A stretch of 64,000 nt of DNA from Acidovorax sp. A79 (GTDB lineage Bacteria; Pseudomonadota; Gammaproteobacteria; Burkholderiales; Burkholderiaceae_C). The notes beneath the pieces are model-generated. The model did no database searches and was not told where the DNA came from. It saw only the letters and a list, made by a program, of their open reading frames with translations. The translations under genes were made by a program, and so were the position numbers. The stretch spans positions 5,124,501-5,188,500 of the forward strand of contig NZ_AP028672.1 in assembly GCF_041154505.1 (NCBI RefSeq), read 5' to 3'. How positions within the stretch are numbered: position 1 is the first letter of the stretch; the number at the start of each line of letters is the position of its first letter. Of the stretch, positions 36,101 to 43,185 are shown piece after piece.

Positions 36101-36692
36101 CTGGCGGATAGCGGCGAGGCGTGGTGCTGCTGGCACTGCCGCACACGCCATCGAGCTGCACGGAACCGGCCTCGACCGTCATGCCGATGGAGGTCTGCGG
36201 CTCGGCCACCCAGGCTGGGTTGTGGCTCGCGCCTGAATACCAGGTCAGCCCGTCGTTGGTGGCCGTGGTGATCTGGCGGCGGATCATGGTCTGGCCGATG
36301 CTGCGCACCACCACCCAGGCAAAGTCGCCCGCCGCCACGATGCGGTCGCCCGTGAAAACGCGCACGCCTGGCGTGGCCGCGTCGGCGGTGAAGGGGGCGC
36401 AGGCCGTCATGTCCACGAACGGCGTGGCGGCGCTGGCGTCGGTTGCGCACACTTGCAGCTCGAACCGGTCGATCTGGGTGAGATTCATCTTCACCTGCGT
36501 GATGCGCAGCGACTGGCTGCCAATCGGGATGCGGTTGGCCACCCACAGGTTGGTGTGGTAGCTGGAGTTGTGCTGGATGAGCCACGGGTCATTGGCGGCT
36601 GCCAGGTTGTCGAATACCGTGACTGCACTAGCAGACACTGAAGCCGCCGCCGTCAGCAGTAGCATGGCAATTCGAAGGGCAAGGGTTTTCAT
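33192..36692 (-). CDS. Large secreted repeat protein with IPTL-type C-terminal sorting signal
   Basis: A 1166-aa exported protein. The N-terminal signal peptide MKTLALRIAMLLLTAAASVS is followed by a globular Cys-containing domain of about 300 residues, then eight tandem units of about 71 residues of the divergent InlB-B/Listeria-Bacteroides repeat kind. Each has a core such as CTPNPV.HGQ.ASCTATPDTGYHFT, then W.GDC.GTG.CQLTNV and SATF (two Cys pairs per unit). A further Cys-rich domain and IPALGPWALALLSLLAAGL then VAVRRR end the protein, an IPTL-CTERM-type sorting segment seen in Comamonadaceae. It is likely surface-anchored and may act in adhesion. Two central units are identical in DNA (34005-34430). 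Transcribed leftward from near 36700. Confidence 0.85.
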   Translation of the reverse strand: MKTLALRIAMLLLTAAASVSASAVTVFDNLAAANDPWLIQHNSSYHTNLWVANRIPIGSQSLRITQVKMNLTQIDRFELQVCATDASAATPFVDMTACAPFTADAATPGVRVFTGDRIVAAGDFAWVVVRSIGQTMIRRQITTATNDGLTWYSGASHNPAWVAEPQTSIGMTVEAGSVQLDGVCGSASSTTPRRYPPDALLCSVGTTSGVMGDTYSFSWVCQSSYGGNPSPQCSVPRSHLVTSQATGGGSIEAGRDVAAGQQASFTLTTPPGYTVQVSGCGGSLAGNTYTTATITGNCTISATFAPPTTNGACGSTAPSLSWPAPLCRAGSATNQSAAADAFRWDCAGISGGTTAACLAPRQYMVTLNTDAGIASAQCTPNPVTHGSSATCTATVHDPVARPFSGWGGACSGTGACQPVVLGTTTVSANTTLITYAITTTATTGGSMSCTPNPVPHGQSASCTVTPQTGFQFTGWTGDCAGTGACQLTNVTSAHSVRATFAPITYAVATPAVTGGSVNCTPNPVHHGKDTICVASPAMGYHFTHWSGDCSGSASACILYNVTSPRSVSATFVLNTYSIGIVPAPANGTVTCTPNPVTHGQHASCTATPDAGYHFTSWSGDCTGTGACQFTNVTASRTVSATFTPNTHSIATPAAVNGTVTCAPNPINHGQDAGCTATPDTGYHFTRWSGDCAGTGACQLTNVTAPRSVSATFVLNTYSIGIVPSPANGAVTCTPNPVTHRQNANCTATPDTGYHFTGWTGDCSGMGTCQLTNVTAPRSVSATFALNTYPISITPVTTNGTVTCAPNPVNHGQDASCTATPDTGYHFTGWTGDCSGMGTCQLTNVTAPRSVSATFALNTYPISITPVTTNGTVTCAPNPVNHGQDASCTATPDTGYHFTSWSGDCAGTGACQLTNVTSPRSVSAAFTHDPVDATCGSAANGAAAFKPSANLCATGTPGTVLSASGQYQWQCSGEYGGAAQQCSAPWQGAGGNGNLGAVEVDSANGWEISSAAFASTLPAPLPSHVRAVHAPLGLVLGRVAGNGDAQVTVHFTTPVPQGAIYYKYGPSPDGLGCTGAACAQPHWYALPGAQFAPGGLSVTFTLADGGVGDSDSVPHQITDPGMPVLLAPQAIPALGPWALALLSLLAAGLVAVRRRALSCGCAPLIRK
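34005..34430 (-). repeat. Perfect 213-bp tandem duplication inside the repeat protein
   Basis: 34005-34217 and 34218-34430 are identical by eye, including codon use. The period is 71 codons, one protein repeat unit. A third, slightly diverged unit continues from 34431. This points to recent duplication and possible length variation. Confidence 0.9.
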
Positions 36693-36752
36693 GGCGATGT
36701 GGTGGGTGGGTGGAGCGGTGTTCCACCCAGCCGCGATCGGCCATGAAAAGTG

Positions 36753-36783
36753 CTTTCAGCGCTTGTGTATCAAGCGCTGAAAG
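36753..36783. repeat. Perfect inverted repeat upstream of the repeat-protein gene
   Basis: CTTTCAGCGCTTG and CAAGCGCTGAAAG form a 13-base perfect stem with a 5-base loop (TGTAT), 61 bases upstream of the start of the large gene. The core resembles the dispersed element at 24663-24726 (GCTT...AAGC.CTGA). It may be a degenerate repeat copy rather than an operator. Confidence 0.6.
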
Positions 36784-37304
36784 GCATGTTTATGGAAGCA
36801 TGTGGCACGGGTGGATGCGCACTGCCGGCCATCTTGCGGGCGCGCAGCCCTGGCGGCTTGACTGTGCGTTCGTGCAGCGCTTGACTGGACGTTTCAGACG
36901 TGCAGGCTGAGCAGCCAGTCGGCGTACTCGACCGACGCGGGTGTGGAGGGCGTGGGCGGCGCCATGCCGGTGGCACGCGCTTCAGCTCTCGCTATCGTCA
37001 CAAATGGTGTTGGCGTCGGTGGGAATATATCTTTCAGGATCGACTGACTATGCCGCTGCTGAGTCGGCGGTACGGGAGTCCTGTTGGAGGCTGGTTGCGG
37101 TCAATCAGCCCAGCAAGCGCGACGTCTGCTTTCGCTGCAAAGCGGAAGTCAATCGCCTTTGGCTACGGGTATGGTCCACGAAAAATCGCCAAAAAAGAAA
37201 CCCTAGACAATCGGTCCACACGCCCTAGGGCGTGCAGGCCAGACATACTGTCCAGGGCTTCTTGATGCGGTACGCTGACGCCAACTGTCAGCCCCAAGAT
37301 GACC
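36784..37304. other. Gene-poor stretch
   Basis: About 520 bases without a convincing gene. It contains dispersed repeat copy 2 (37088-37157) and a small palindrome near 37220 (ACGCCCTAGGGCGT). Nothing else recognised. Confidence 0.5.
37088..37157. repeat. Degenerate dispersed intergenic repeat, copy 2
   Basis: AGGCTGGTTGCGGTC through AATCGCC; aligns over about 70 bases with 1938-2004. Both copies lie in gene-free DNA. Confidence 0.5.
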
Positions 37305-38072
37305 CTACAGATTCCCAGCCACCATCCATCCATTGTCCGTCTTGATCATCTGCCGCTCGCCTTCGATGGAAGTCTCCACCCCGGCGTAGTAGTCGTCAGA
37401 CGAACCTTTGCCATCCATCACCGCCCGGTACAGGATCCCCAATGGCTTTCGAGGGTCCCGATAGCCAAAACATGCCAGCGGGATCTCCGGCTTGGAGGGC
37501 TGGGCATACGTCCGGACCTTGCCCGAGCTGGTCGCGTACAGCAGGTTCGCGGCCCGGTCTGTGTACTTGTCAAAGACTCCGTTGGATGCTGAAAGCCACT
37601 CCTTGCCGAGAGCCTCTTTCTGGCTGTACAACTCGTGCATTTCCGCACTGTGCTTTTGCCTGTCGCCAATGAGGTAGCCCCGCTCATCCTCCTGAGCCAA
37701 GTACTTGTCCTGTGCAGCTTTGCGCACCGCATCGACGGCGTCTATCTGCTCTTTGTAGCTGCGATCGAGCTCCACCATTTCCTTCTCATATTCAGAAAAC
37801 AGTGCCGAAGCAATGCGGAACTTCTGCAAATCCTGAGCCAATTTGCCCTCGATCTTCACCCTGACGGTGGCGGTGAATTTCACGTTGGCAATGTTCTTGT
37901 TGTCCGAGTTCGGAAAAAACGTGTTCGTGATCTGCGCGTTGTCGACGCTTGCATATTCGCAGGCCTTTTGCAGCTCACTGGTCATCGAGCTTGCAAGCTC
38001 AGACCCCGACGGGCTGTTGGAACATGCCGCCAGCAAGCAGGCCACGCCGCAGAGAGACAGTTTTGTTTTCAT
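37305..38072 (-). CDS. Putative lipoprotein, 255 aa
   Basis: The N-terminus MKTKLSLCGVACLLAACSNS is a lipoprotein signal with lipobox LAAC. The mature part has a conserved-looking start (ELQKACEYASVDNAQITNTF), a long charged helical segment (about 95-150) that may form a coiled coil, and a C-terminal globular end. I do not recognise a family. It is followed on the same strand by no further gene; the next upstream gene is another small lipoprotein, so the two may be one envelope unit carried by the mobile region. Confidence 0.7.
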   Translation of the reverse strand: MKTKLSLCGVACLLAACSNSPSGSELASSMTSELQKACEYASVDNAQITNTFFPNSDNKNIANVKFTATVRVKIEGKLAQDLQKFRIASALFSEYEKEMVELDRSYKEQIDAVDAVRKAAQDKYLAQEDERGYLIGDRQKHSAEMHELYSQKEALGKEWLSASNGVFDKYTDRAANLLYATSSGKVRTYAQPSKPEIPLACFGYRDPRKPLGILYRAVMDGKGSSDDYYAGVETSIEGERQMIKTDNGWMVAGNL

Positions 38073-38153
38073 GGTGATTGGAGGGTGTAAAAAAATGATG
38101 TGGATAGCTCTAGGAAGGGCAGGGGAGAGGCAGGGACAGGCCGGGGACAGGCA

Positions 38154-38432
38154 TCAAAGCCCGTTCTCCCTGATGCACTGAACCACAGCGGCTGCGAAGG
38201 CCACCTGAATCTTTCGGTGCTGCTCCGTGCCCAGGATTTCCCCAAAATTGATGTCATCGAGCTTGTGTGTGGCTTGGACCTTTTTGTAGGCACAAGAGCA
38301 GTTCTCGCGACTGGCGCCCATGCCCACGCAGCCCCCCACAAACGCCCGCTCGTTCTTGGAACTGCAGGCCGACAGCGATGCCGCGAACAGGACTGCCAGG
38401 GCGGTGGTCCTGACCATTGCTTCAAACTTCAT
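38154..38432 (-). CDS. Putative small lipoprotein, 92 aa
   Basis: The signal sequence MVRTTALAVLFAASLSACSS (starting at Met 1 or 6) has lipobox LSAC. The mature part contains four Cys around GGCVGMGASRENCSCAYKKV, which may form disulphides or bind metal. Not recognised. It is 81 bases upstream of the 255-aa lipoprotein gene and downstream of two tiny membrane-protein genes on the same strand. Confidence 0.65.
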   Translation of the reverse strand: MKFEAMVRTTALAVLFAASLSACSSKNERAFVGGCVGMGASRENCSCAYKKVQATHKLDDINFGEILGTEQHRKIQVAFAAAVVQCIRENGL

Positions 38433-38520
38433 AAAACACTTTCATGGATAAGGCCGGGGGAGGGCGCCAGAACGGGTCCGCAGGACCGTCTGGCCATCTC
38501 CCGGGCCGTGTTGGTGTTGT

Positions 38521-38652
38521 CTATCTCTTGCCAGCTGCGATGTGGACCAGCATCCACAACACCAGGAAACCGACCATTTCCCAGGAGCTGAAAATCAAGA
38601 AAAACAGATAGATCCCGAACAGCGTCAGGATCACGCGGGCGATGAAAGCCAT
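38521..38652 (-). CDS. Small membrane protein, 43 aa
   Basis: A short frame reading MAFIARVILTLFGIYLFFLI then FSSWEMVGFLVLWMLVHIAA and ending GKR: two hydrophobic stretches with a positively charged end. It fits exactly between its neighbours on the same strand, which supports it as real, but no family is recognised. Confidence 0.5.
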   Translation of the reverse strand: MAFIARVILTLFGIYLFFLIFSSWEMVGFLVLWMLVHIAAGKR

Positions 38653-38688
38653 TGGCGGTCCTCGGTAGGCTGGCAAGTACTCCAGGCA

Positions 38689-38901
38689 CTACGAGCTCAT
38701 CAGCACGGCCACAAAGACCAAAACCACAATCCCCGCGATCACAGGGCCCAGACTCGGAAACAAGGCAACCGGCCACAACACGCCTTGCCCCAGATGGAAC
38801 GCAAAGCTGCGAAACGGCTCCGGACCCCAGAAATGCGCATAGACCGCGTACAGCAGTCCGACCAAGAAATACCCCGCGATCAAGATACGACCGAGCTTCA
38901 T
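38689..38901 (-). CDS. Small membrane protein, 70 aa
   Basis: Two to three hydrophobic segments (LGRILIAGYFLVGLLYAVYA, FHLGQGVLWPVALF, VIAGIVVLVFVAVLM). The ATG at 38901 has GAGGGAG nine bases upstream; the frame is open further upstream without a better start. It starts the small minus-strand group of envelope genes and is divergent from the XRE-type regulator gene. Confidence 0.6.
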   Translation of the reverse strand: MKLGRILIAGYFLVGLLYAVYAHFWGPEPFRSFAFHLGQGVLWPVALFPSLGPVIAGIVVLVFVAVLMSS

Positions 38902-39028
38902 TGCAACAACTCCCTCAAAATGGAACGCCCCGCGTTCCGTGGTTAAAAACAAAAACACTTACGGATCAGCTTGCAATTGAGATGCAAACTCCGTAGATAC
39001 AAATAAAGCAGAACCGCATCCTTGCGCG

Positions 39029-39328
39029 GTGCCTGCCAAACCCACTCCACCCACACGGCTGCCCGATCCGACCAACCTGCGCGAAGTCCTCGCGTACTGG
39101 GTGCGGCTGTTGCGTGTGCAGAAAGAGTGGTCCCAGGAGCGCCTGGCCCACGAGTGCGACCTCGACCGCACCTATGTGTCGGCCATCGAGCGCTGCAAGT
39201 GGAACGTCTCGCTGTCCAACATCGAGCGCCTGGCCCATGTTCTGGGTGTCGCACCATGGGCTCTGCTCAAGCCGCCCGAGGTGCCAGTGCCCGTCAAGCG
39301 CCGGGCGAGCCAGGCACAGGCCCAGTAA
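39029..39328 (+). CDS. XRE-family transcriptional regulator
   Basis: A 99-aa protein with a single Cro/C1-type helix-turn-helix: LREVLAYWVRLLRVQKEWSQ, ERLAHECDLDRTYVSAIERC and SLSNIERLAHVLGVAP. The start is a GTG; no good ribosome binding site is visible. It is divergent from the small membrane-protein genes. The 11-mer GATGCAAACTC lies 38 bases upstream of the start and recurs at 39417-39427, which may mark operators. Confidence 0.85.
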   Translation: MPAKPTPPTRLPDPTNLREVLAYWVRLLRVQKEWSQERLAHECDLDRTYVSAIERCKWNVSLSNIERLAHVLGVAPWALLKPPEVPVPVKRRASQAQAQ

Positions 39329-39405
39329 AAGGCCGGAGCCAGCAGCGCCTCACTGTCCAACCAATCTTTCGGCTCAAACCGCCATCCATCCTCCTCTTGG
39401 GTTTG

Positions 39406-39427
39406 TCACATTATGTGATGCAAACTC
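39406..39427. promoter_or_regulatory. Palindrome plus shared 11-mer, possible XRE operator
   Basis: TCACATTATGTGA (39406-39418) is a perfect palindrome. It runs into GATGCAAACTC (39417-39427), which also occurs at 38981-38991 upstream of the XRE gene. Position before the zinc-ribbon gene suggests control by the XRE protein. Confidence 0.45.
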
Positions 39428-39590
39428 ATCAAATCAACGCAGCCACAGGGCAGCGGTTGACGCCACCGTGGCAAAGTTGGCAGGAGTGCGGTGCCGGCGC
39501 AGTGATGCCCTTTGGGGAACCGGGTCCCTATCAGGTTGCTACCATTGTGCTACCCACCGACAACACCCCGCTGCAAGCCCTTTCCGAGAC

Positions 39591-39794
39591 ATGCCCCCGA
39601 ATCCGCCTGCCACTGTCAACCGCTGCGGCTACTGCGGCGCCAGCAGCTACCACCGGGTGGTTGCGCGCGACGAGACGGGCGCCATGCGCTACACCGAAAC
39701 CCTTCAATGCACTGGATGCGGCCGTGAATTCACCGATCTGCGGGACTGGCGTCGGGGCGGGCAGGCGGCACAATCCACTGCTGCGGCCCAATAG
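39591..39794 (+). CDS. Small zinc-ribbon protein, 67 aa
   Basis: Two CxxC pairs, NRCGYCGASSYHR and LQCTGCGREFTDLRDW, define a zinc ribbon. The ATG at 39591 is preceded by only a weak ribosome binding site; the open frame extends upstream without a credible protein. Such small ribbon proteins are frequent in integrative elements; the role is unknown. Confidence 0.6.
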   Translation: MPPNPPATVNRCGYCGASSYHRVVARDETGAMRYTETLQCTGCGREFTDLRDWRRGGQAAQSTAAAQ

Positions 39795-39886
39795 CTGTGC
39801 CTGAGCCGGAGCGTTGAGGCCGACCGCCACACCCCTCTGACTCGTTGCCATCGTCGCATTCTTCTTCTTCGTTTCCCTGCTATTCC

Positions 39887-40162
39887 ATGCCCAGCTACTC
39901 CGAACTCCTTGCCCAGAAAAAATCCCTCGACGCGCAAATCGCCCAGGCGCAGAAGGAAGAATCCGTGCAGGCGCTGGCCACCGTCCATGAATTGATCAAG
40001 GAGTTCGGCTTCACGGCCCAGCAGGTGTTCCCCTGGAAGCCGCAGCCCAAGAAAGTCGCCGCCAAATACCGCGATCCCGATACCGGCGCCACCTGGTCCG
40101 GCCGGGGCAAGCCGCCCCAGTGGATTGCGGGCAAGGACCGCGGGCCTTTTGTGATCGCCTGA
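39887..40162 (+). CDS. H-NS family nucleoid-associated protein
   Basis: A 91-aa protein with an N-terminal coiled-coil dimerisation helix (SYSELLAQKKSLDAQIAQAQ) and the H-NS DNA-binding motif in YRDPDTGATWSGRGKPPQWI. Proteins of this kind silence AT-rich foreign DNA and are often carried by plasmids and integrative elements. The ATG at 39887 gives the usual length. Convergent with the minus-strand block. Confidence 0.9.
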   Translation: MPSYSELLAQKKSLDAQIAQAQKEESVQALATVHELIKEFGFTAQQVFPWKPQPKKVAAKYRDPDTGATWSGRGKPPQWIAGKDRGPFVIA

Positions 40163-40171
40163 TCGGCACTG

Positions 40172-40204
40172 AAAAAGAGCCAGACAGTGTGGATGCACTG
40201 TCTG
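40172..40204 (-). terminator. Terminator at the end of the minus-strand block
   Basis: CAGACAGTG and CACTGTCTG form a perfect nine-pair stem with loop TGGATG. Read on the minus strand it is followed by GCTCTTTTTC. It sits after the stop of the 40218-40931 gene and between convergent genes. Confidence 0.85.
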
Positions 40205-40217
40205 AGCGCCCGCCAGA

Positions 40218-40931
40218 TCACTGGGCGCCCTGGCCCTTGCCGGGAGACAGTGTGATCGCCGAGAGGACCAGCCCACAGTCCAGTCCCCCCTCCACAGTAC
40301 GCGCCGACCAAACCCCACGGAACTCCGCCACCCGTACGGCTGCCTCATGGTGCGGATAGGCCCCAGGGACCAGACACTGGTTGTGCCCCAAGCCCCATCC
40401 AGGATGCACCTGGGTATCCAGGATCAGAAGCCCGGTGGCCTCCGTGCGCACCGCGCTGCCAGATCCATCACCCGCCGGACTCCAAGGCCCCTCCACCCCG
40501 ACCACCAGCATCCATTGAGGCGCAGGGCAGGGTTGTCTGGTAGCCCCCCGTACCTCCCTGGCTATCGACTGCCAGAGCAGCAGCACCAGACCTCCGTGGT
40601 GAATTGCGTCGTGGCACAGCGCCAGCAAGTCCGAAGGTGCTTGCTCCCAGACCCACTGTGCATGGAATCCAGGAAGTAAGCGCTGCGCATGGCGCAACAC
40701 CCCGGCCGCACTGGTCACTGAGGGCACGGCCACCCGCTCGCCAGTGAGCAAGGTCACTGCCTGCTGCAGTGCCACCGCCCCCGTGCGATGTGGCGGCGCT
40801 CGATGCCTCACCAGAATCCCCGGAAGCACCTTGGCACCAGGTTCTGAATCCGGACCACATCTGTAGCACGGCACCGTCTCCATCACCAGGCCCACGGCAT
40901 AGCGCCGGACCAGCCCCTCAGGTGCCCGCAT
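40218..40931 (-). CDS. Hypothetical protein of the integrative element, 237 aa
   Basis: I start the gene at the ATG at 40931 (MRAPEGLVRRYAVGL), which overlaps the preceding gene by 14 bases; a longer open frame reaches 41243 but its extra part is Arg/Trp-rich shadow of the neighbour. The protein contains a CYRCG pair early, HDAIHHGGLVLLLWQSIA and a His-rich end region (HPGWGLGHNQCLVPGAYPHHEAA). No family recognised. It is the last gene before the terminator. Confidence 0.6.
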   Translation of the reverse strand: MRAPEGLVRRYAVGLVMETVPCYRCGPDSEPGAKVLPGILVRHRAPPHRTGAVALQQAVTLLTGERVAVPSVTSAAGVLRHAQRLLPGFHAQWVWEQAPSDLLALCHDAIHHGGLVLLLWQSIAREVRGATRQPCPAPQWMLVVGVEGPWSPAGDGSGSAVRTEATGLLILDTQVHPGWGLGHNQCLVPGAYPHHEAAVRVAEFRGVWSARTVEGGLDCGLVLSAITLSPGKGQGAQ

Positions 40932-41913
40932 GGGAAGCCCCCGGATCACCTGTTGCGGTGGCTCGTGCTCCCAGCGCCTCCTGCTTGCGATGCAGCTTGC
41001 CCCGTAGCGAAATCGGAGGAGATGGCGCTCTGGCCCTGCGTGTACCCAAGTCGTCACCATCCCCCGGATGCGCTCCCCCCATACCAGGCTCTGGATAGAA
41101 CTCCTCGACAACCTCCACACCTTCCTCTTCCGATTCCTCGAACTCCCCCAGCGCCAAGCCTTGCCGTGCTGCTTCGTCCAGCGCCGCCTGATCAAGGCCC
41201 AGCGCAGCTTGCTGCTCGCGCTCCTGCCGTGCCAACGCCACAACCTGGGCTAGGCTGCTTCCGGCTCTCAGCGTCAGATCCACGTAGTAGATCGGCGTGC
41301 GGTGCGACAGCGTGGTGGACTTGCCCCGCAGCCGAAGCTCCAAAGGCAGTCCCGCCAGCAACCCACCCGACACCGCAAACAGATATCGCAGGCGTGCCGA
41401 CAACGTCCGGATGCTGTTGAACCCCGTCGTCCGAAACACAAAGCTGCCCAGCTCATCACCAGCCGTGCCTGTTTCGGTACTGCCATCCGCCTCCACCCGC
41501 ACATGCAACCGCCCATACGGCTTGCAGTTCCCGTCCTGGGCCAGCGCACACACCGCAGGCGAAGGGCAGGGCAGGGACTGCATCCCCGACAGAGTCACCC
41601 GCTTGCAGCTCTCCCCATCTCCCACGCACAGCGGCCTTCCTGTGGCCCGGTCAAACATCGTGTAGTTCGCCCTGAGGCTCAGATCCGGGTCATCAAACAG
41701 CAGCCGCACTGGAATGCTGCGCAGCTTGGCTCCCGGGTCCTTGCGAAGCTGTGCATCCACGGGATGCAACACCCACCCCTCCTTGTTCTGCACCTGGCTG
41801 GTCAGCGTGAACTCATCGTCCTTCTCGGGCAGGCGACGCCCGTTCTTCTCCATCACCCGCCCAATCGCAATGCGCCCGATCACAGGCGGTGTCAAAGCCA
41901 AACCTTTGAGCAT
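40918..41913 (-). CDS. Gp3-like / recombination-directionality-factor-like protein
   Basis: A 331-aa protein; the ATG at 41913 (MLKGLALTPPVIGRI) has AAGGAG upstream. The middle has a Cys cluster (CVGDGESCKRV ... PCPSPAVCALAQDGNCKPYGRL) like that of phage Gp3-like proteins, often annotated as hydrolase or metal-binding protein in integrative elements. The C-terminus has an acidic helix (EEGVEVVEEFYPEP). A role in element excision or recombination is inferred from the family and the YqaJ and DUF932 neighbours. Confidence 0.65.
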   Translation of the reverse strand: MLKGLALTPPVIGRIAIGRVMEKNGRRLPEKDDEFTLTSQVQNKEGWVLHPVDAQLRKDPGAKLRSIPVRLLFDDPDLSLRANYTMFDRATGRPLCVGDGESCKRVTLSGMQSLPCPSPAVCALAQDGNCKPYGRLHVRVEADGSTETGTAGDELGSFVFRTTGFNSIRTLSARLRYLFAVSGGLLAGLPLELRLRGKSTTLSHRTPIYYVDLTLRAGSSLAQVVALARQEREQQAALGLDQAALDEAARQGLALGEFEESEEEGVEVVEEFYPEPGMGGAHPGDGDDLGTRRARAPSPPISLRGKLHRKQEALGARATATGDPGASHAGT

Positions 41914-41947
41914 GTGAATCTCCTTGTTGAATGTAAAAACACCCCCC

Positions 41948-41987
41948 AAAACAGAACGGGCCTCACCGTCACCGATGAAGCCCGTCT
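41948..41987 (-). terminator. Minus-strand hairpin between YqaJ and Gp3-like genes
   Basis: On the minus strand AGACGGGC pairs with GCCCGTTCT (one bulged base), followed by GTTTTG. It lies in the gap of about 105 bases and would reduce read-through into the Gp3-like gene. Confidence 0.65.
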
Positions 41988-42018
41988 GGGGAATGCGTTG
42001 AATGACAATGAACCCACC

Positions 42019-43032
42019 TCAGGTCTGCACCAGAAACCTCCGACTCCCAGGTTTGGGCACCGTGTAGGCCTTGATGATCTCCGGCTGCTCCTTGGCCAGC
42101 CGCGCTGTATCGAGCTGAGTCCCATCCCGGCTGCGTTTGAAGCTGACCTCACCGTTCTCAAACACCGCCCGGCTGGAATCCCCCATGCGCTGCTGAATGG
42201 CTTGCTTGAGCTGGGCTTCCAGGGCGGTATTGGTTGCCAGCACCTCCCGCACCGCCAACAGGTCCGAAAACACCGCCCCCATCACCAGGTCATGTTTGAG
42301 GTTCAGCGTGAAACCCGTGTCCCGGGGATACAGCGCCCGCAAAGCCCGGTCTGCCGAATCCGACCCATCGGCCGGAGGCGCCTGGCCCCGCTCCACATAG
42401 CCCCAGAACTCCCGCTCCAAGGTGATGAGCTGGGCGATCAGCTCCTCATCCCGCTCGATCCGGAAAATCTGCAGTTCCTGGCCTCCAAGCAACACAGCCA
42501 CATCCGCTCCCTGTTTGCCCGTCACGGCCAACTGGTGCTGGACTTGCAGCTGCACATACTCCGGCACCCCATCCCGCCAGAGCCAGGCCCCCTGAATGCC
42601 TGCGGTCTTGCACTCCAGCAACTGGACATCGGGGGCTCCCAGCACCTCCCGGTCGATATTGGCCAGCATCCATGGGTGCTCGGGATGCTGCAGCACCGCA
42701 TTGATACGCCGCACCCGGTTGCCGGTACGGCGGGTGTAGTGGGCTGCAACGATGGGCTCCAGCAGCGAACCCCAGTACATCGGACTCAGATCGTCCGCAC
42801 CCCCGTCACCCGGCGGGGCGACAGGGGCACGTCCGGTCTTCTCCATCCATAGCTCCAGCTGCGACTGGTAGGGATTGAGCCCGACAGCAGCAGCCGCATC
42901 GGAACTGCCAATGCCACCCTTGCGCACCTGCAACCACTGACCGCGATCCAGGTCCTGGGTCTTGACCAGCCGAAGGGCAGGGCGGGGATGCGGTGACGCC
43001 TCAGACCCTGGTGAAACAACAGGACGAACCAT
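42019..43032 (-). CDS. YqaJ-family viral recombinase/exonuclease
   Basis: A 337-aa nuclease of the lambda exonuclease/YqaJ fold. Visible are VRKGGIGSSDAAAAVGLNPY, WGSLLEPIVAAHYTRRTG (Glu), LANIDREVLGAPDVQLLECK (Asp and Glu-x-Lys of the PD-(D/E)XK core) and VQLQVQHQLAVTG. Start at ATG 43032 with AAGGAG. In integrative elements and phages this enzyme resects DNA ends for single-strand annealing recombination; no Bet/RecT partner is seen in this window. Confidence 0.88.
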   Translation of the reverse strand: MVRPVVSPGSEASPHPRPALRLVKTQDLDRGQWLQVRKGGIGSSDAAAAVGLNPYQSQLELWMEKTGRAPVAPPGDGGADDLSPMYWGSLLEPIVAAHYTRRTGNRVRRINAVLQHPEHPWMLANIDREVLGAPDVQLLECKTAGIQGAWLWRDGVPEYVQLQVQHQLAVTGKQGADVAVLLGGQELQIFRIERDEELIAQLITLEREFWGYVERGQAPPADGSDSADRALRALYPRDTGFTLNLKHDLVMGAVFSDLLAVREVLATNTALEAQLKQAIQQRMGDSSRAVFENGEVSFKRSRDGTQLDTARLAKEQPEIIKAYTVPKPGSRRFLVQT

Positions 43033-43095
43033 GCTGACTCCTTGAAGTGAAAACAACAACAACGACAACCACCACGCCACACCGCCCCCAAAAGC

Positions 43096-43129
43096 AAAAG
43101 ACCTCGGTCCACTGAAGGAGCCGGGGTCT
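43096..43129 (-). terminator. Minus-strand hairpin between DUF932 and YqaJ genes
   Basis: On the minus strand AGACCCCGG pairs with CCGAGGTCT (one G-T pair) around a 13-base loop, followed by TTTTGC. Lies between the two genes. Confidence 0.7.
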
Positions 43130-43185
43130 ATGCCGTGAAGGGCGGTGAGGTTGGATGGATAAACCGCAAAGAACGGCAGACACCG

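Noticed and set aside
40932..41243. N-terminal extension of the 40218-40931 gene
   Set aside because: The extra part lies inside the Gp3-like gene in another frame and is Arg/Trp/Ser-rich without a ribosome binding site; the ATG at 40931 is a better start.
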